Shown: positions 1-6,172 of the stretch, piece by piece
Position numbering within the stretch: position 1 is the stretch's first letter
Layout of the letters: each line of letters starts with the position of its first letter
NCBI GenBank assembly: GCA_038745295.1
Contig: JBCDLN010000179.1
Span: forward strand, 1 to 8,630
Length of the DNA stretch: 8,630 bases
DNA from: Acuticoccus sp038745295
GTDB lineage: Bacteria; Pseudomonadota; Alphaproteobacteria; Rhizobiales; Amorphaceae
Direction: 5' to 3'
Position numbers and translations under genes: made by a program
Notes under the pieces: generated by a model
Seen by the model: only the letters and a program-made list of their open reading frames with translations
Told to the model about the DNA's origin: nothing
Databases searched by the model: none

Positions 1-47
1 GCGTGGACGACCCGGTGACGCAGGTCCAGCGAAAGCACCTTGGGCAT
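1..47 (-). CDS. IS630-family transposase, N-terminal fragment (cut by window edge)
   Basis: Reading the minus strand from ATG at 47 gives MPKVLSLDLRHRVVHA. The SLDLR-x-RVV block is the typical opening of the IS630 transposase helix-turn-helix domain, which binds the element's ends; the DDE catalytic domain would lie beyond the window. The start is supported by GGAGG (complement at 57-61), nine bases upstream of the ATG. An 11-bp perfect hairpin (46-76) places this Shine-Dalgarno in its loop and the start codon in its stem, which should limit translation. Whether the transposase is intact cannot be judged from 16 codons. An alternative is an unrelated protein with a similar start, but the motif plus the genomic context favour IS630. 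Confidence 0.7.
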   Translation of the reverse strand, partial: MPKVLSLDLRHRVVH

Positions 48-76
48 GATGGCTGGCCTCCATCACCAGCCATCAT
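46..76 (-). promoter_or_regulatory. Hairpin covering transposase ribosome binding site and start codon
   Basis: ATGATGGCTGG (46-56) and CCAGCCATCAT (66-76) are perfect reverse complements around a 9-base loop. On the transposase mRNA the loop carries GGAGG and the 3' arm contains the first bases of the ATG codon. This arrangement could hold transposase translation low. The structure is seen directly; the regulatory role is inferred. Confidence 0.55.
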
Positions 77-182
77 CGTGAATCACATTCGCGCCGCTCT
101 GGGAATCCCCGACTGAGTCAGACCGAGAGAGACATGCTCTAAACACCAGGCAGAACGAGCGCATTAACTCTCAGCGGCGACC

Positions 183-2561
183 TTAGACTTTGCCGACAGC
201 TTTCAAGATGCGCTCAGGGGTCATGGGCATTTGCCAGATTGAGGCCCCCAACGGCCGCAGAGCGTCATTGACGGCGTTGAGGAGCGCAGCAGGCGCGCCA
301 CCCGTCCCCGCTTCGCCTGCGCCCTTTGCCCCCAGAGCGCTGGTCTTTGTGGGTGTTTCCACGTGTGCGACGTGAATATCCGGCATTTCGGCGGCCATCG
401 GCACCAAGTAATCAGCCATGGATGCGTTGAGAAGCTGCCCATCGTTTGAGTAAAGGCACTCCTCGTAAAGGGCACCACCAATGCCTTGGACGATGCCGCC
501 GCGCACTTGCTCATCGACAAGCTGCGGATTGATGACCCGGCCGCAATCCTCTACCGCCCAAAAGTCGAGGATCCGCACAAGACCTGTATCGATATCCACC
601 TCAACCGATGTCGCCATCGCGCCATTGGTGAAAACAAAGGGAACGTCAGTCACCCTATAGTGGCGCGTAGCGATGAGCTCTGGTTTCACATCGGGCGGCA
701 GTTCGTTGCCGCGGTAGTAGACGGTGCGGGCAAGGTCGCTGAGGCTGATCCGTACGTTTCCATCGCGATCGGTGACGTCACCGTTGCGCACATCGAGCGC
801 ACCGGGCTCGCTTTGGAGGATCGATGCAGCCACATCGAGAATTTGGGACTTGAGGGCAAGGCCTGCTTGCAGCATCGCCTCACCGCCGATGCCCGTCCCG
901 CGGGACGCCCACGTCCCACCACCATAGGGAACTGTGTCAGTGTCGCCGGTTTTAACCCTTACCCGTTCCACAGGCACACCCACAGCATCGGCTGCGATTT
1001 GAACAAGGATCGCGTGGGTTCCCTGACCCTGCTCTGTCACCGATGAGGAAATATGGATGCCGCCACCTGCGTCGAGGCGCACGGTGGCCCCGTCTTGGCT
1101 GGCAATGGGCGCGCCGCCCACGCCGTAAAACGCTGGCGAGGGATTGGTCACCTCCACCATGGAACAAAAGCCGATGCCGCGGTAGACACCGCGCACACGC
1201 GCTTCACGCTGTTCATCACGAAGTCTGTCATAGTCCATCAGCGCCACAAGCTTTTGGAGCGTGGCGTGGTGTGAAAGGTCGTCGAGGACCATGCCCGATG
1301 CGCTTTTGACGGGGTAAGCATTGTCGGCGATGAGATTGCGCTGACGGATGTCCACAGGATCGACGCCGATGGCAGCCGCTGCTTCTTCGAGCAGACCATC
1401 GCACACCGCCATCGCGATGGGATGGCCAACGGCGCGGTACTGGCACATCAAGTTCTTGTTCTGAAACACCACTTTAGCTGTGGCTCTATAGTGTTCCATG
1501 ACGTAGGGCGCGCCTGTGAGGTTGAGCACTTGGTTGGCTTCTATGGCCGAGGTGCGCGGATACATCGAGTAAGGGCCAATGCCAGTGATATCTTCAAAGG
1601 CGAGTGCCTGAATATGGCCGTCCGCATCAACAGCAAGCTTTGCGCTGACAACGTGGTCGCGGGCGTGGATATCGCTTTGGAAGCTTTCATGCCGATCGGC
1701 AACAAACTTCACGGGGCGCCGCAAAATTTTTGCAGCCGCAGCAGTGGCGACTTCATCACCATAGGTGTGGATCTTGATGCCGAATGACCCACCAACATCC
1801 TCAGCGATGATGCGGACGCTGTCTTCTAGGAGATCAAGGTGCTTGGCAAGGATGGCCTGCATCATGTGCGGCGCTTGACCCGAGTACCGAATGGTCAACC
1901 GCGCGTCGGCTGGATCAAAATCAGCTAGCATCGCCCGCGTTTCTAGGGTGACGCCGGTGTGCCGACCAAACTGAAACGTTTGCGACACCGTCGTGACATC
2001 ATCGCGCGCGAAGACTTCATCCACTTTGCCCACATCAACGGTGCGGGTCCAGGCAAGGTTGGATCCAAGGCTTTCGTGAAGCAAAGGTGCATCCGGGCTG
2101 AGCGCTTGACGAGGGTCGCATAGCGCCGGCAGGTCTTCGTAGGACACCTCCACGAGGCCTGCAGCATCTTCTGCAATCGCCCGGGTTGAGGCCAGCACCA
2201 TAACAACGGGCTCACCCTGCCAGCGCGCGACATCCACTGCCAGAGGGGCCTGAGGGGCTGAACGAAGCCCCGCCAGATGGGTGAGCACGCCCACATAGGG
2301 GCTCACGTGTTCTGCCATCAGCGCGCCGGTGTAGACGGAAACTACCCCTGGGTGGGAACGGGCGGCGGATGCATCAATCTCCACAATGCGGGCATGGGCG
2401 TAAGGAGAGCGCACAAACGCTGCATGGAGCATGCGCGGCAAGGCGACATCGTCAACATAGCGCCCCCGCCCCTCCAATAGCCGGCGCGCATCGGGGCGGG
2501 GAATGCTGCGGCCGATGTAAGAGTTGGGCCGGTCGAACAGGCTGAGGGGTTTTTCACTCAT
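183..2561 (-). CDS. Molybdenum hydroxylase large subunit (xanthine dehydrogenase/CoxL-like family, molybdopterin-binding)
   Basis: The 792-residue protein carries the Mo-pterin cofactor and catalytic site of a heterotrimeric molybdenum hydroxylase, which hydroxylates an aldehyde, purine or N-heteroaromatic carbon using oxygen from water. Length matches the family (about 750-800). Visible motifs: an N-terminal RPDARRLLEGRGRYVDD block (22-38), GGSFGIK (257-263), the active-site loop YRAVGHPI (375-382), EQGQGTHAILVQI (510-522), EDCGRVINPQLVDEQ (671-685), and KGAGEAGT (746-753) containing the expected catalytic Glu750. Ala377 replaces the Cu-ligating Cys of true CO dehydrogenase, so it is not a CODH. 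An open frame extends 96 codons further upstream but overlaps the [2Fe-2S] gene. The ATG at 2561 gives a 4-bp ATGA overlap and a normal family N-terminus, with GAGGGG nine bases upstream. It is the last gene of the three-subunit operon. The substrate is not determinable. Confidence 0.93.
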   Translation of the reverse strand: MSEKPLSLFDRPNSYIGRSIPRPDARRLLEGRGRYVDDVALPRMLHAAFVRSPYAHARIVEIDASAARSHPGVVSVYTGALMAEHVSPYVGVLTHLAGLRSAPQAPLAVDVARWQGEPVVMVLASTRAIAEDAAGLVEVSYEDLPALCDPRQALSPDAPLLHESLGSNLAWTRTVDVGKVDEVFARDDVTTVSQTFQFGRHTGVTLETRAMLADFDPADARLTIRYSGQAPHMMQAILAKHLDLLEDSVRIIAEDVGGSFGIKIHTYGDEVATAAAAKILRRPVKFVADRHESFQSDIHARDHVVSAKLAVDADGHIQALAFEDITGIGPYSMYPRTSAIEANQVLNLTGAPYVMEHYRATAKVVFQNKNLMCQYRAVGHPIAMAVCDGLLEEAAAAIGVDPVDIRQRNLIADNAYPVKSASGMVLDDLSHHATLQKLVALMDYDRLRDEQREARVRGVYRGIGFCSMVEVTNPSPAFYGVGGAPIASQDGATVRLDAGGGIHISSSVTEQGQGTHAILVQIAADAVGVPVERVRVKTGDTDTVPYGGGTWASRGTGIGGEAMLQAGLALKSQILDVAASILQSEPGALDVRNGDVTDRDGNVRISLSDLARTVYYRGNELPPDVKPELIATRHYRVTDVPFVFTNGAMATSVEVDIDTGLVRILDFWAVEDCGRVINPQLVDEQVRGGIVQGIGGALYEECLYSNDGQLLNASMADYLVPMAAEMPDIHVAHVETPTKTSALGAKGAGEAGTGGAPAALLNAVNDALRPLGASIWQMPMTPERILKAVGKV

Positions 2562-3043
2562 GGGGCGCGCCCCTCGATGACATCGCAGACCGCGTCCACG
2601 ATCGCCTGATAGCCCGTGCAGCGGCAGTAGTTGCCTGAGATATGTTCGCGGATGGCGCTCCGATCGGCGGTGCCTCCGGCTTCCACATATTCGAGGGCGC
2701 TGACGAGCATCCCAGGCGTACAAAACCCGCACTGCAACGCATTGCGTGCCAAAAACGCGGCTCTCAGGTCCGCCCCACGGCCACTTTCGGCAAGGCCTTC
2801 GATGGTCCAAACGGCAGTGCCGTCGGCCTGGACAGCAAGCATCAGGCACGACCTGACGCTGACCCCATCCACTTCAATCGTGCAGGCGCCACACACACCA
2901 TGCTCGCACCCCACATGGCTGCCTGTGAGGCAGAGCGTGCCGCGCAAAAAGTCCACAAGGTTGAGGCGGGCGGGCACATCCTCGCTTACCGCTTCACCGT
3001 TCACGGTCAGCGATATGGTGTGCCGGTCTGGCGCCGGGCTCAT
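2558..3043 (-). CDS. Molybdenum hydroxylase small subunit, two [2Fe-2S] clusters (CoxS-like)
   Basis: This 161-residue iron-sulfur subunit passes electrons from the molybdenum site to the FAD subunit. The N-terminal plant-ferredoxin-type domain has Cys46, Cys51, Cys54 and Cys66 (C-x4-C-x2-C-x11-C). The C-terminal helical domain has Cys105 and Cys108 in CGFC and Cys140 and Cys142 in CRC, so all eight cluster ligands are present. Length is normal for the family (150-170). The ATG at 3043 is preceded by GGAGG seven bases upstream and overlaps the stop of the FAD gene by 4 bp; its own stop overlaps the large subunit's ATG in the same way. These ATGA junctions suggest translational coupling and equal amounts of subunits. 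Identity of the family is firm; the substrate of the complex is not. Confidence 0.95.
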   Translation of the reverse strand: MSPAPDRHTISLTVNGEAVSEDVPARLNLVDFLRGTLCLTGSHVGCEHGVCGACTIEVDGVSVRSCLMLAVQADGTAVWTIEGLAESGRGADLRAAFLARNALQCGFCTPGMLVSALEYVEAGGTADRSAIREHISGNYCRCTGYQAIVDAVCDVIEGRAP

Positions 3044-3882
3044 CCCCTCGCCTCCAAAAAGGCGCGCTTCAAAGCAACACCTGCAAGGTGCTGCTTTGTA
3101 TCGGCCGTGTTATGGACATCGCCCATCATCTCAACGTCGGTGAGGGCTGCCACCGCCTTTTCAAGGTCGGCGTCGTCACCCCTGTGCCCTTGAAGAGCGA
3201 CCTCTGCCCCAAAGGAACGTACGGGCCGGTCGGCAACACCAAAAAGGGCAATGCGCACCGCTTCAAAGTCATGCGAGGCTGCAACAAAACAACCCGCCAT
3301 GGCGTAGTCTCCGTGGCGGCGTGTCAGCTCACAAAAGCCAAAGCGGTCGCCATCCTTTGCAAGGGGGATACGCACCTTGGTCACCAGCTCACCGTCCTCC
3401 CGGGCTGTCATATAGGGTCCAAGAACGTAGTCATCGGCCTCCACGACGCGCTCACCGGACGGGCCTTGCAGCACCACTTCCCCCGCCAACGCAAGAAGGA
3501 TCGCCGGCAACTCGGCCGCGGGGTCAGCAAGGGCAATGCTCCCCCCCACAGTACCGCGGTTGCGTATGGCAGCATGCGCCACGTGCGGGAGCGCCTTTGC
3601 AATGAGCGGGGCGTAGCAGGGAAGGTGAGGGTGCGCCGACAAGGTCCTATATCGCGTCATCGCGCCGATCTCGAGCCACCCATCTGGGGAAGCGCTCACA
3701 TAGTCCAACTCGGACAGATCATTAAGGTCGACCAATAGTTCTGGTGCTGCCAGCCGAAAGTTCATCATCGGCATCAAGCTTTGGCCGCCGGCAAGGGGCA
3801 TCGCATCCGCCTCTCCGGCAAGATAACTGAGCGCAGCCTCAAGGGTTTTGGGCCGCACATAGCGAAAGTCAGCCGCTTTCAA
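3040..3882 (-). CDS. Molybdenum hydroxylase medium subunit, FAD-binding (CoxM-like)
   Basis: This is the FAD subunit of the hydroxylase, the exit point for electrons. About 280 residues is usual for the family. Numbering from the GTG at 3921, FAD-contact motifs are AGGQSLMP (44-51) and the IRNRGTVGGSIALADPAAE block (119-137), followed by GDYA (204-207) and a C-terminal domain of the CO dehydrogenase flavoprotein type. Start choice: a GTG at 3921 opens the longest frame but has no good ribosome site. A TTG at 3882 has GAGGTGA five bases upstream and gives the family-typical beginning MKAADFRYVRP, so I prefer it; a GTG at 3891 is also possible. It is the first gene of the leftward operon and overlaps the [2Fe-2S] gene by ATGA. 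Transcription must start in the divergent region shared with the peroxiredoxin-like gene. Confidence 0.92.
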   Translation of the reverse strand: MKAADFRYVRPKTLEAALSYLAGEADAMPLAGGQSLMPMMNFRLAAPELLVDLNDLSELDYVSASPDGWLEIGAMTRYRTLSAHPHLPCYAPLIAKALPHVAHAAIRNRGTVGGSIALADPAAELPAILLALAGEVVLQGPSGERVVEADDYVLGPYMTAREDGELVTKVRIPLAKDGDRFGFCELTRRHGDYAMAGCFVAASHDFEAVRIALFGVADRPVRSFGAEVALQGHRGDDADLEKAVAALTDVEMMGDVHNTADTKQHLAGVALKRAFLEARG

Positions 3883-3887
3883 TGGTG

Positions 3888-3894
3888 TCACCTC
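3888..3894 (-). promoter_or_regulatory. Shine-Dalgarno GAGGTGA deciding the FAD-subunit start
   Basis: The minus strand reads GAGGTGA, then five bases, then TTG (3882). This is the strongest ribosome site near the 5' end of the FAD gene, and it lies inside the longer GTG-initiated frame (3921), which lacks one. It supports initiation at the rare codon TTG. Confidence 0.5.
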
Positions 3895-3927
3895 ACCCAA
3901 AAGTGTGCGGGGTTTGGCCACCCCGTC

Positions 3928-3942
3928 TTGCGTTTATCGCAA
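3928..3942. promoter_or_regulatory. Short inverted repeat TTGCG-N5-CGCAA in divergent region
   Basis: TTGCG (3928-3932) and CGCAA (3938-3942) are perfect 5-bp arms around tttat. A related GCAA-GT-TTGC palindrome lies at 3973-3982. Both fall between the molybdenum hydroxylase operon and the peroxiredoxin-like gene, where promoters for both directions must be. It could be an operator half-site pair or chance; I could not place convincing -35/-10 boxes. Confidence 0.25.
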
Positions 3943-3981
3943 AGTGGATCATTTACGCCCGCGCGCCCAAGCGCAAGTTTG

Positions 3982-3995
3982 CCAAGTCCACTTGG
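3982..3995. promoter_or_regulatory. Perfect 14-bp palindrome, candidate operator
   Basis: CCAAGT-CC-ACTTGG has perfect 6-bp arms and sits 28 bp before the peroxiredoxin-like start codon and about 100 bp before the hydroxylase operon start. Symmetric sites of this size in a divergent promoter are typical binding sites for dimeric repressors such as GntR, MarR or TetR family members. No regulator gene is in the window, so the binding protein is unknown. The palindrome is seen directly; its function is inferred. Confidence 0.45.
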
Positions 3996-4022
3996 TCACA
4001 TGCTCGCACCGCGGAGGTATCG

Positions 4023-4547
4023 ATGAGCACCAAACCCACCCCCGGAACAAAAGCACCCAGTCTCACCCTCCCGACGGTGGGCGGAGGCACCTTCGATCTT
4101 TCTGCGCAGGCGCCTGGCGCGGCCACGATGGTCATCTTCTACCGCGGCTACCACTGCCCGCTGTGCAAGCTCTACTTGGGCAAAGTCGTGGAAAAGGCCG
4201 CAGAGTTCGCCGAGCAGGGCATGCCTATTGTCCTTGCCTCCATGGACGGCGAGGAACGCGCCGCCAAAGCTAAGGCCGAGTGGGGTTTGGGCGATCTTAC
4301 CGTTGCCTATGGTCTCACCGAAGCCAACGCTCAGGAATGGGGCCTTTACATCAGCTCCGCCATCAAGGACGTGGAAGCCACGATCTTTTGCGAACCCGGC
4401 TCATTTTGGGTCCTGCCCGACGGGACACTTTACCTGATCGATATTTCGTCCATGCCCTTCGCGCGGCCCGATATTGACCTTCTGCTCTCCCGCGTGATGG
4501 CCATTGGCGCCGGCTATCCACCGCGCGGCGTCAAGCTCGCGGCCTGA
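4023..4547 (+). CDS. Peroxiredoxin-like (AhpC/TSA superfamily, PRX_like2 type) thiol reductase
   Basis: This 174-residue thioredoxin-fold protein likely reduces peroxides in the cytoplasm through a reactive cysteine. The N-terminal strand-rich segment (TKAPSLTLPTVGGGTFDL, 9-26) is typical of AhpC/TSA proteins. FYRGYHCPLCKLYL (39-52) contains Cys45, at the peroxidatic position, and Cys48, forming a CxxC; a third cysteine is Cys123. No signal peptide is present. The frame is open further upstream, but the ATG at 4023 is backed by GGAGGT four bases before it and yields the family-typical N-terminus. It is transcribed away from the molybdenum hydroxylase operon from a shared 100-bp control region, consistent with a role against peroxide formed by that oxidoreductase. 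The exact substrate and reductant are unknown. Confidence 0.85.
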   Translation: MSTKPTPGTKAPSLTLPTVGGGTFDLSAQAPGAATMVIFYRGYHCPLCKLYLGKVVEKAAEFAEQGMPIVLASMDGEERAAKAKAEWGLGDLTVAYGLTEANAQEWGLYISSAIKDVEATIFCEPGSFWVLPDGTLYLIDISSMPFARPDIDLLLSRVMAIGAGYPPRGVKLAA

Positions 4548-4555
4548 TTGATGTG

Positions 4556-4583
4556 GGGGACTGGCTTATGCGAGCCAGTCCCC
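4556..4583. terminator. Hairpin between convergent genes, candidate bidirectional terminator
   Basis: GGGGACTGGCT (4556-4566) and AGCCAGTCCCC (4573-4583) form a perfect 11-bp stem with a 6-base loop. It lies eight bases after the peroxiredoxin-like stop codon and 20 bases beyond the OsmC gene's stop, in the place expected for a shared terminator. Neither side has a clear T-tract, so termination may be weak or the hairpin may mainly protect transcript ends. Confidence 0.6.
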
Positions 4584-4603
4584 GACGGGCGAGCACGGGA
4601 CGC

Positions 4604-5086
4604 TTACGCGTCGACCCAGTCTTCTCCCACCTTGAGCCGGTGGCCTACCACAAGGCCCTGCGCGAGCGTTTGCTCAATGAAACAACCGGTCTTAGCGGCT
4701 GCTAGGAGCGTCATCAGATCCTGCGCCGAGGCGGGGCTATCGATGTCCACATCAAGGTCAAACCCCACCGGCGCGGTCACGTAGGGCTCGTTTCCCTCCT
4801 GCTCACCGCGCCAATGAAGCCGCGCACGCACCTCCACACTGTTGATCTCGATCTTCAGCCGCTTGGCGAACGCGCGGATTTGCGTCATCAAGCATCCCGT
4901 CAGCGCAGCGGTGAACAGTGCAAGCGGTGGCGGCGCAGTCCCATCGCCGCCATGGAACGGGCCTTCGTCCGTGGCAAGTTCGAACCGCTCTTTCATCATC
5001 GGCCATTCGACGGCGATATCGTTGCGCATTTTGCCGCTGGAGCGCCCCACACCTTCAAACACCACATCAAACGTCTTCGTGCCCAT
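4604..5086 (-). CDS. OsmC family protein (organic hydroperoxide resistance/peroxiredoxin-like)
   Basis: The 160-residue OsmC/Ohr-fold protein probably reduces organic hydroperoxides using two cysteines. The diagnostic pair is visible: Cys65 in GGDGTAPPPLALFTAALTGC (46-65) and Cys135 in KTGCFIEQTL (132-141). Length fits the family (140-180), and there is no signal peptide. The ATG at 5086 is preceded by an AGGGGG-type ribosome site about eight bases upstream. It is convergent with the peroxiredoxin-like gene and divergent from the cyclase-family gene. The sequence differs from classic OsmC/Ohr stress proteins enough that a pathway-specific accessory role is possible, but nothing in the sequence proves it. 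Family assignment is firm, biological substrate unknown. Confidence 0.88.
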   Translation of the reverse strand: MGTKTFDVVFEGVGRSSGKMRNDIAVEWPMMKERFELATDEGPFHGGDGTAPPPLALFTAALTGCLMTQIRAFAKRLKIEINSVEVRARLHWRGEQEGNEPYVTAPVGFDLDVDIDSPASAQDLMTLLAAAKTGCFIEQTLAQGLVVGHRLKVGEDWVDA

Positions 5087-5186
5087 CGATCGATCCCCCT
5101 ATGCGCCGTGCGGTTCGGTTGACACCCCGCCCGCTTCACTCTCTGCTTGACCCCAACACTTAAACAAAAAACGGGCGGAGCGGCAC
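5087..5186. promoter_or_regulatory. Divergent control region between OsmC and cyclase-family genes
   Basis: This 100-bp gap must carry promoters for both neighbours. A TTGACA at 5119-5124 could be a -35 box for the plus strand, but no good -10 follows at 16-18 bp. CCGCCCG (5127-5133) is the reverse complement of CGGGCGG (5172-5178), which overlaps the cyclase gene's Shine-Dalgarno (GGAG, 5177-5180), so the leader could pair with its own ribosome site. The 10-bp palindrome ATCGATCGAT (5085-5094) overlaps the OsmC start. All are weak signals. Confidence 0.3.
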
Positions 5187-6143
5187 ATGGGCAAGCTAAC
5201 GCGGGATCACATCTATCAAACGGCGAAGGATCTCTCCAATTGGGGTCGTTGGGGCGCTGATGATGAGCTTGGAACCCTCAACACCATCCGGCCAGAGGAT
5301 GTTGTCGCCGCTTCAAAGCTCATCAAACGCGGGAAAGTCTTTGCACTGGGGCTCGACCTGAAGGAACCGATCCAGTCGGGCCTCTTTGGTGGGCGATGGA
5401 ATATGATCCATCAAATGCTTGCCACAGGGACAGATGCTGTCACCGGCGTGCAGGACGGGGATGGCAAAGCTTACCTGCGTTACGCCGATGATGCCATCAA
5501 CCTATGCTGCCAAGGCTCCACACAGTGGGACGCGCTGTGCCACATCTTCCTCGACGACAAGATGTATAACGGCTATCCGGCCACCGACGTGACGGTCAAC
5601 GGCGCGAAACGCCTTGGGATCGACAAGGTGCGCGACAAGATGGTCGGCCGCGGTGTGCTTCTCGATGTGGCGCGCTGGAAGGGCGTTGCCTCCCTTGATG
5701 ACGGCTACGCCATCACCCCAGAAGACCTAGACGGCTGCGCCGCCGCCCAGTCCGTTGATGTGGGCCGAGGCGACTTTGTGATCGTGCGCACAGGCCAACA
5801 AGAGCGGTGTCTCGCCAGTGGTGACTGGGGCGAATATGCAGGGGGTGACGCGCCAGGCCTTGCCTTTGCCACGGCGCACTGGATCAAAGACAAAGACATT
5901 GCCGCCATTTGCACCGACACTTGGGGTTGCGAAGTGCGGCCCAACGAGACGGACGAGGCCAACCAGCCTTGGCATTGGGTCGTTATCCCTGCGATCGGCA
6001 TATCAATGGGCGAGATCTTTTACTTAAAAGAACTCGGGGAAGACTGCGCCAGCGACAAAGTATACGAGTTCTTTTTCTGCGCGCCGCCACTCCATCTTCC
6101 CGGTGGCGCCGGCTCGCCGATCAACCCCCAAGCCATCAAATGA
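5187..6143 (+). CDS. Cyclase-family (PF04199) metal-dependent hydrolase
   Basis: The 318-residue protein belongs to the larger branch of the cyclase family that includes kynurenine formamidase. These enzymes usually hydrolyse amide, formamide or lactone-like bonds with a bound metal. Landmarks: an N-terminal NWGRWGADDELGTLN block (18-32), the metal-site region QGSTQWDALCHIF (109-121), GRGVLLDVARWKG (154-166), GDFVIVRTGQ (195-204), HWVVIPAIGISMGE (263-276) and the C-terminal PLHLPGGAGSPINPQAI (301-317). Asp115, His119, His263 and Glu276 match expected metal ligands, while the two His at D-6 and D-2 of the KynB HxGTHxD motif are Gln109 and Gln113. The ATG at 5187 has GGAG six bases upstream. 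It converges on the monooxygenase gene with an 11-bp gap. In a degradation cluster it would open a ring or deacylate an intermediate; the substrate is unknown. Confidence 0.87.
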   Translation: MGKLTRDHIYQTAKDLSNWGRWGADDELGTLNTIRPEDVVAASKLIKRGKVFALGLDLKEPIQSGLFGGRWNMIHQMLATGTDAVTGVQDGDGKAYLRYADDAINLCCQGSTQWDALCHIFLDDKMYNGYPATDVTVNGAKRLGIDKVRDKMVGRGVLLDVARWKGVASLDDGYAITPEDLDGCAAAQSVDVGRGDFVIVRTGQQERCLASGDWGEYAGGDAPGLAFATAHWIKDKDIAAICTDTWGCEVRPNETDEANQPWHWVVIPAIGISMGEIFYLKELGEDCASDKVYEFFFCAPPLHLPGGAGSPINPQAIK

Positions 6144-6151
6144 CGGGTCGC

Positions 6152-6172
6152 GCGTCAGAATTTATCTGACGC
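6152..6172 (+). terminator. Hairpin at convergent stop codons, candidate terminator of the cyclase gene
   Basis: GCGTCAGA (6152-6159) and TCTGACGC (6165-6172) form a perfect 8-bp stem with loop attta, followed on the plus strand by tgtttct, a modest T-rich tail. It begins eight bases after the cyclase stop and overlaps the last codons and stop of the convergent monooxygenase gene (stop at 6155-6157). On the minus strand no T-tract follows, so it is more likely a plus-strand terminator. Confidence 0.55.

Larger units (their letters stand above)
1..141 (-). mobile_element. End of an IS630-family insertion sequence (partial; inner part lies left of the window)
   Basis: The left edge holds the first 16 codons of an IS630-type transposase (1-47) and about 90 bases of upstream sequence, so this is the 5' end of an element that continues outside the window. 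IS630/Tc1-mariner elements insert at and duplicate TA. The outer boundary is inferred: a TA at 140-141 directly flanks the sequence gacatgctc (131-139), which would be the terminal tip. Only one end is visible, so the terminal inverted repeat cannot be verified. The element sits about 40 bp downstream of the stop codon of the molybdenum hydroxylase operon, so it does not break a gene here. The presence of an IS630 gene start is fairly secure; the exact border is a guess. Confidence 0.55.

Noticed and set aside
486..1046. Long plus-strand frame opposite the large subunit (also 1422-1787, 2631-3193 and 3088-3738)
   Set aside because: These are antisense shadows of the hydroxylase genes with no family motifs or good ribosome sites.
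183..2561. CO dehydrogenase (CoxL) identity for the large subunit
   Set aside because: Gene order is CoxMSL-like, but the active-site loop has YRA instead of YRC, lacking the Cu-binding cysteine, so CO oxidation is not supported.
2562..2849. 96-residue N-terminal extension of the large subunit
   Set aside because: It would overlap the [2Fe-2S] gene in another frame, has an unnatural arginine/cysteine-rich composition, and the ATG at 2561 already gives the family start.
3922..4022. Sigma-70 promoter boxes in the divergent region
   Set aside because: Several loose TTG-type and TAAATG-type matches exist on both strands, but none has both good boxes and 16-18 bp spacing.
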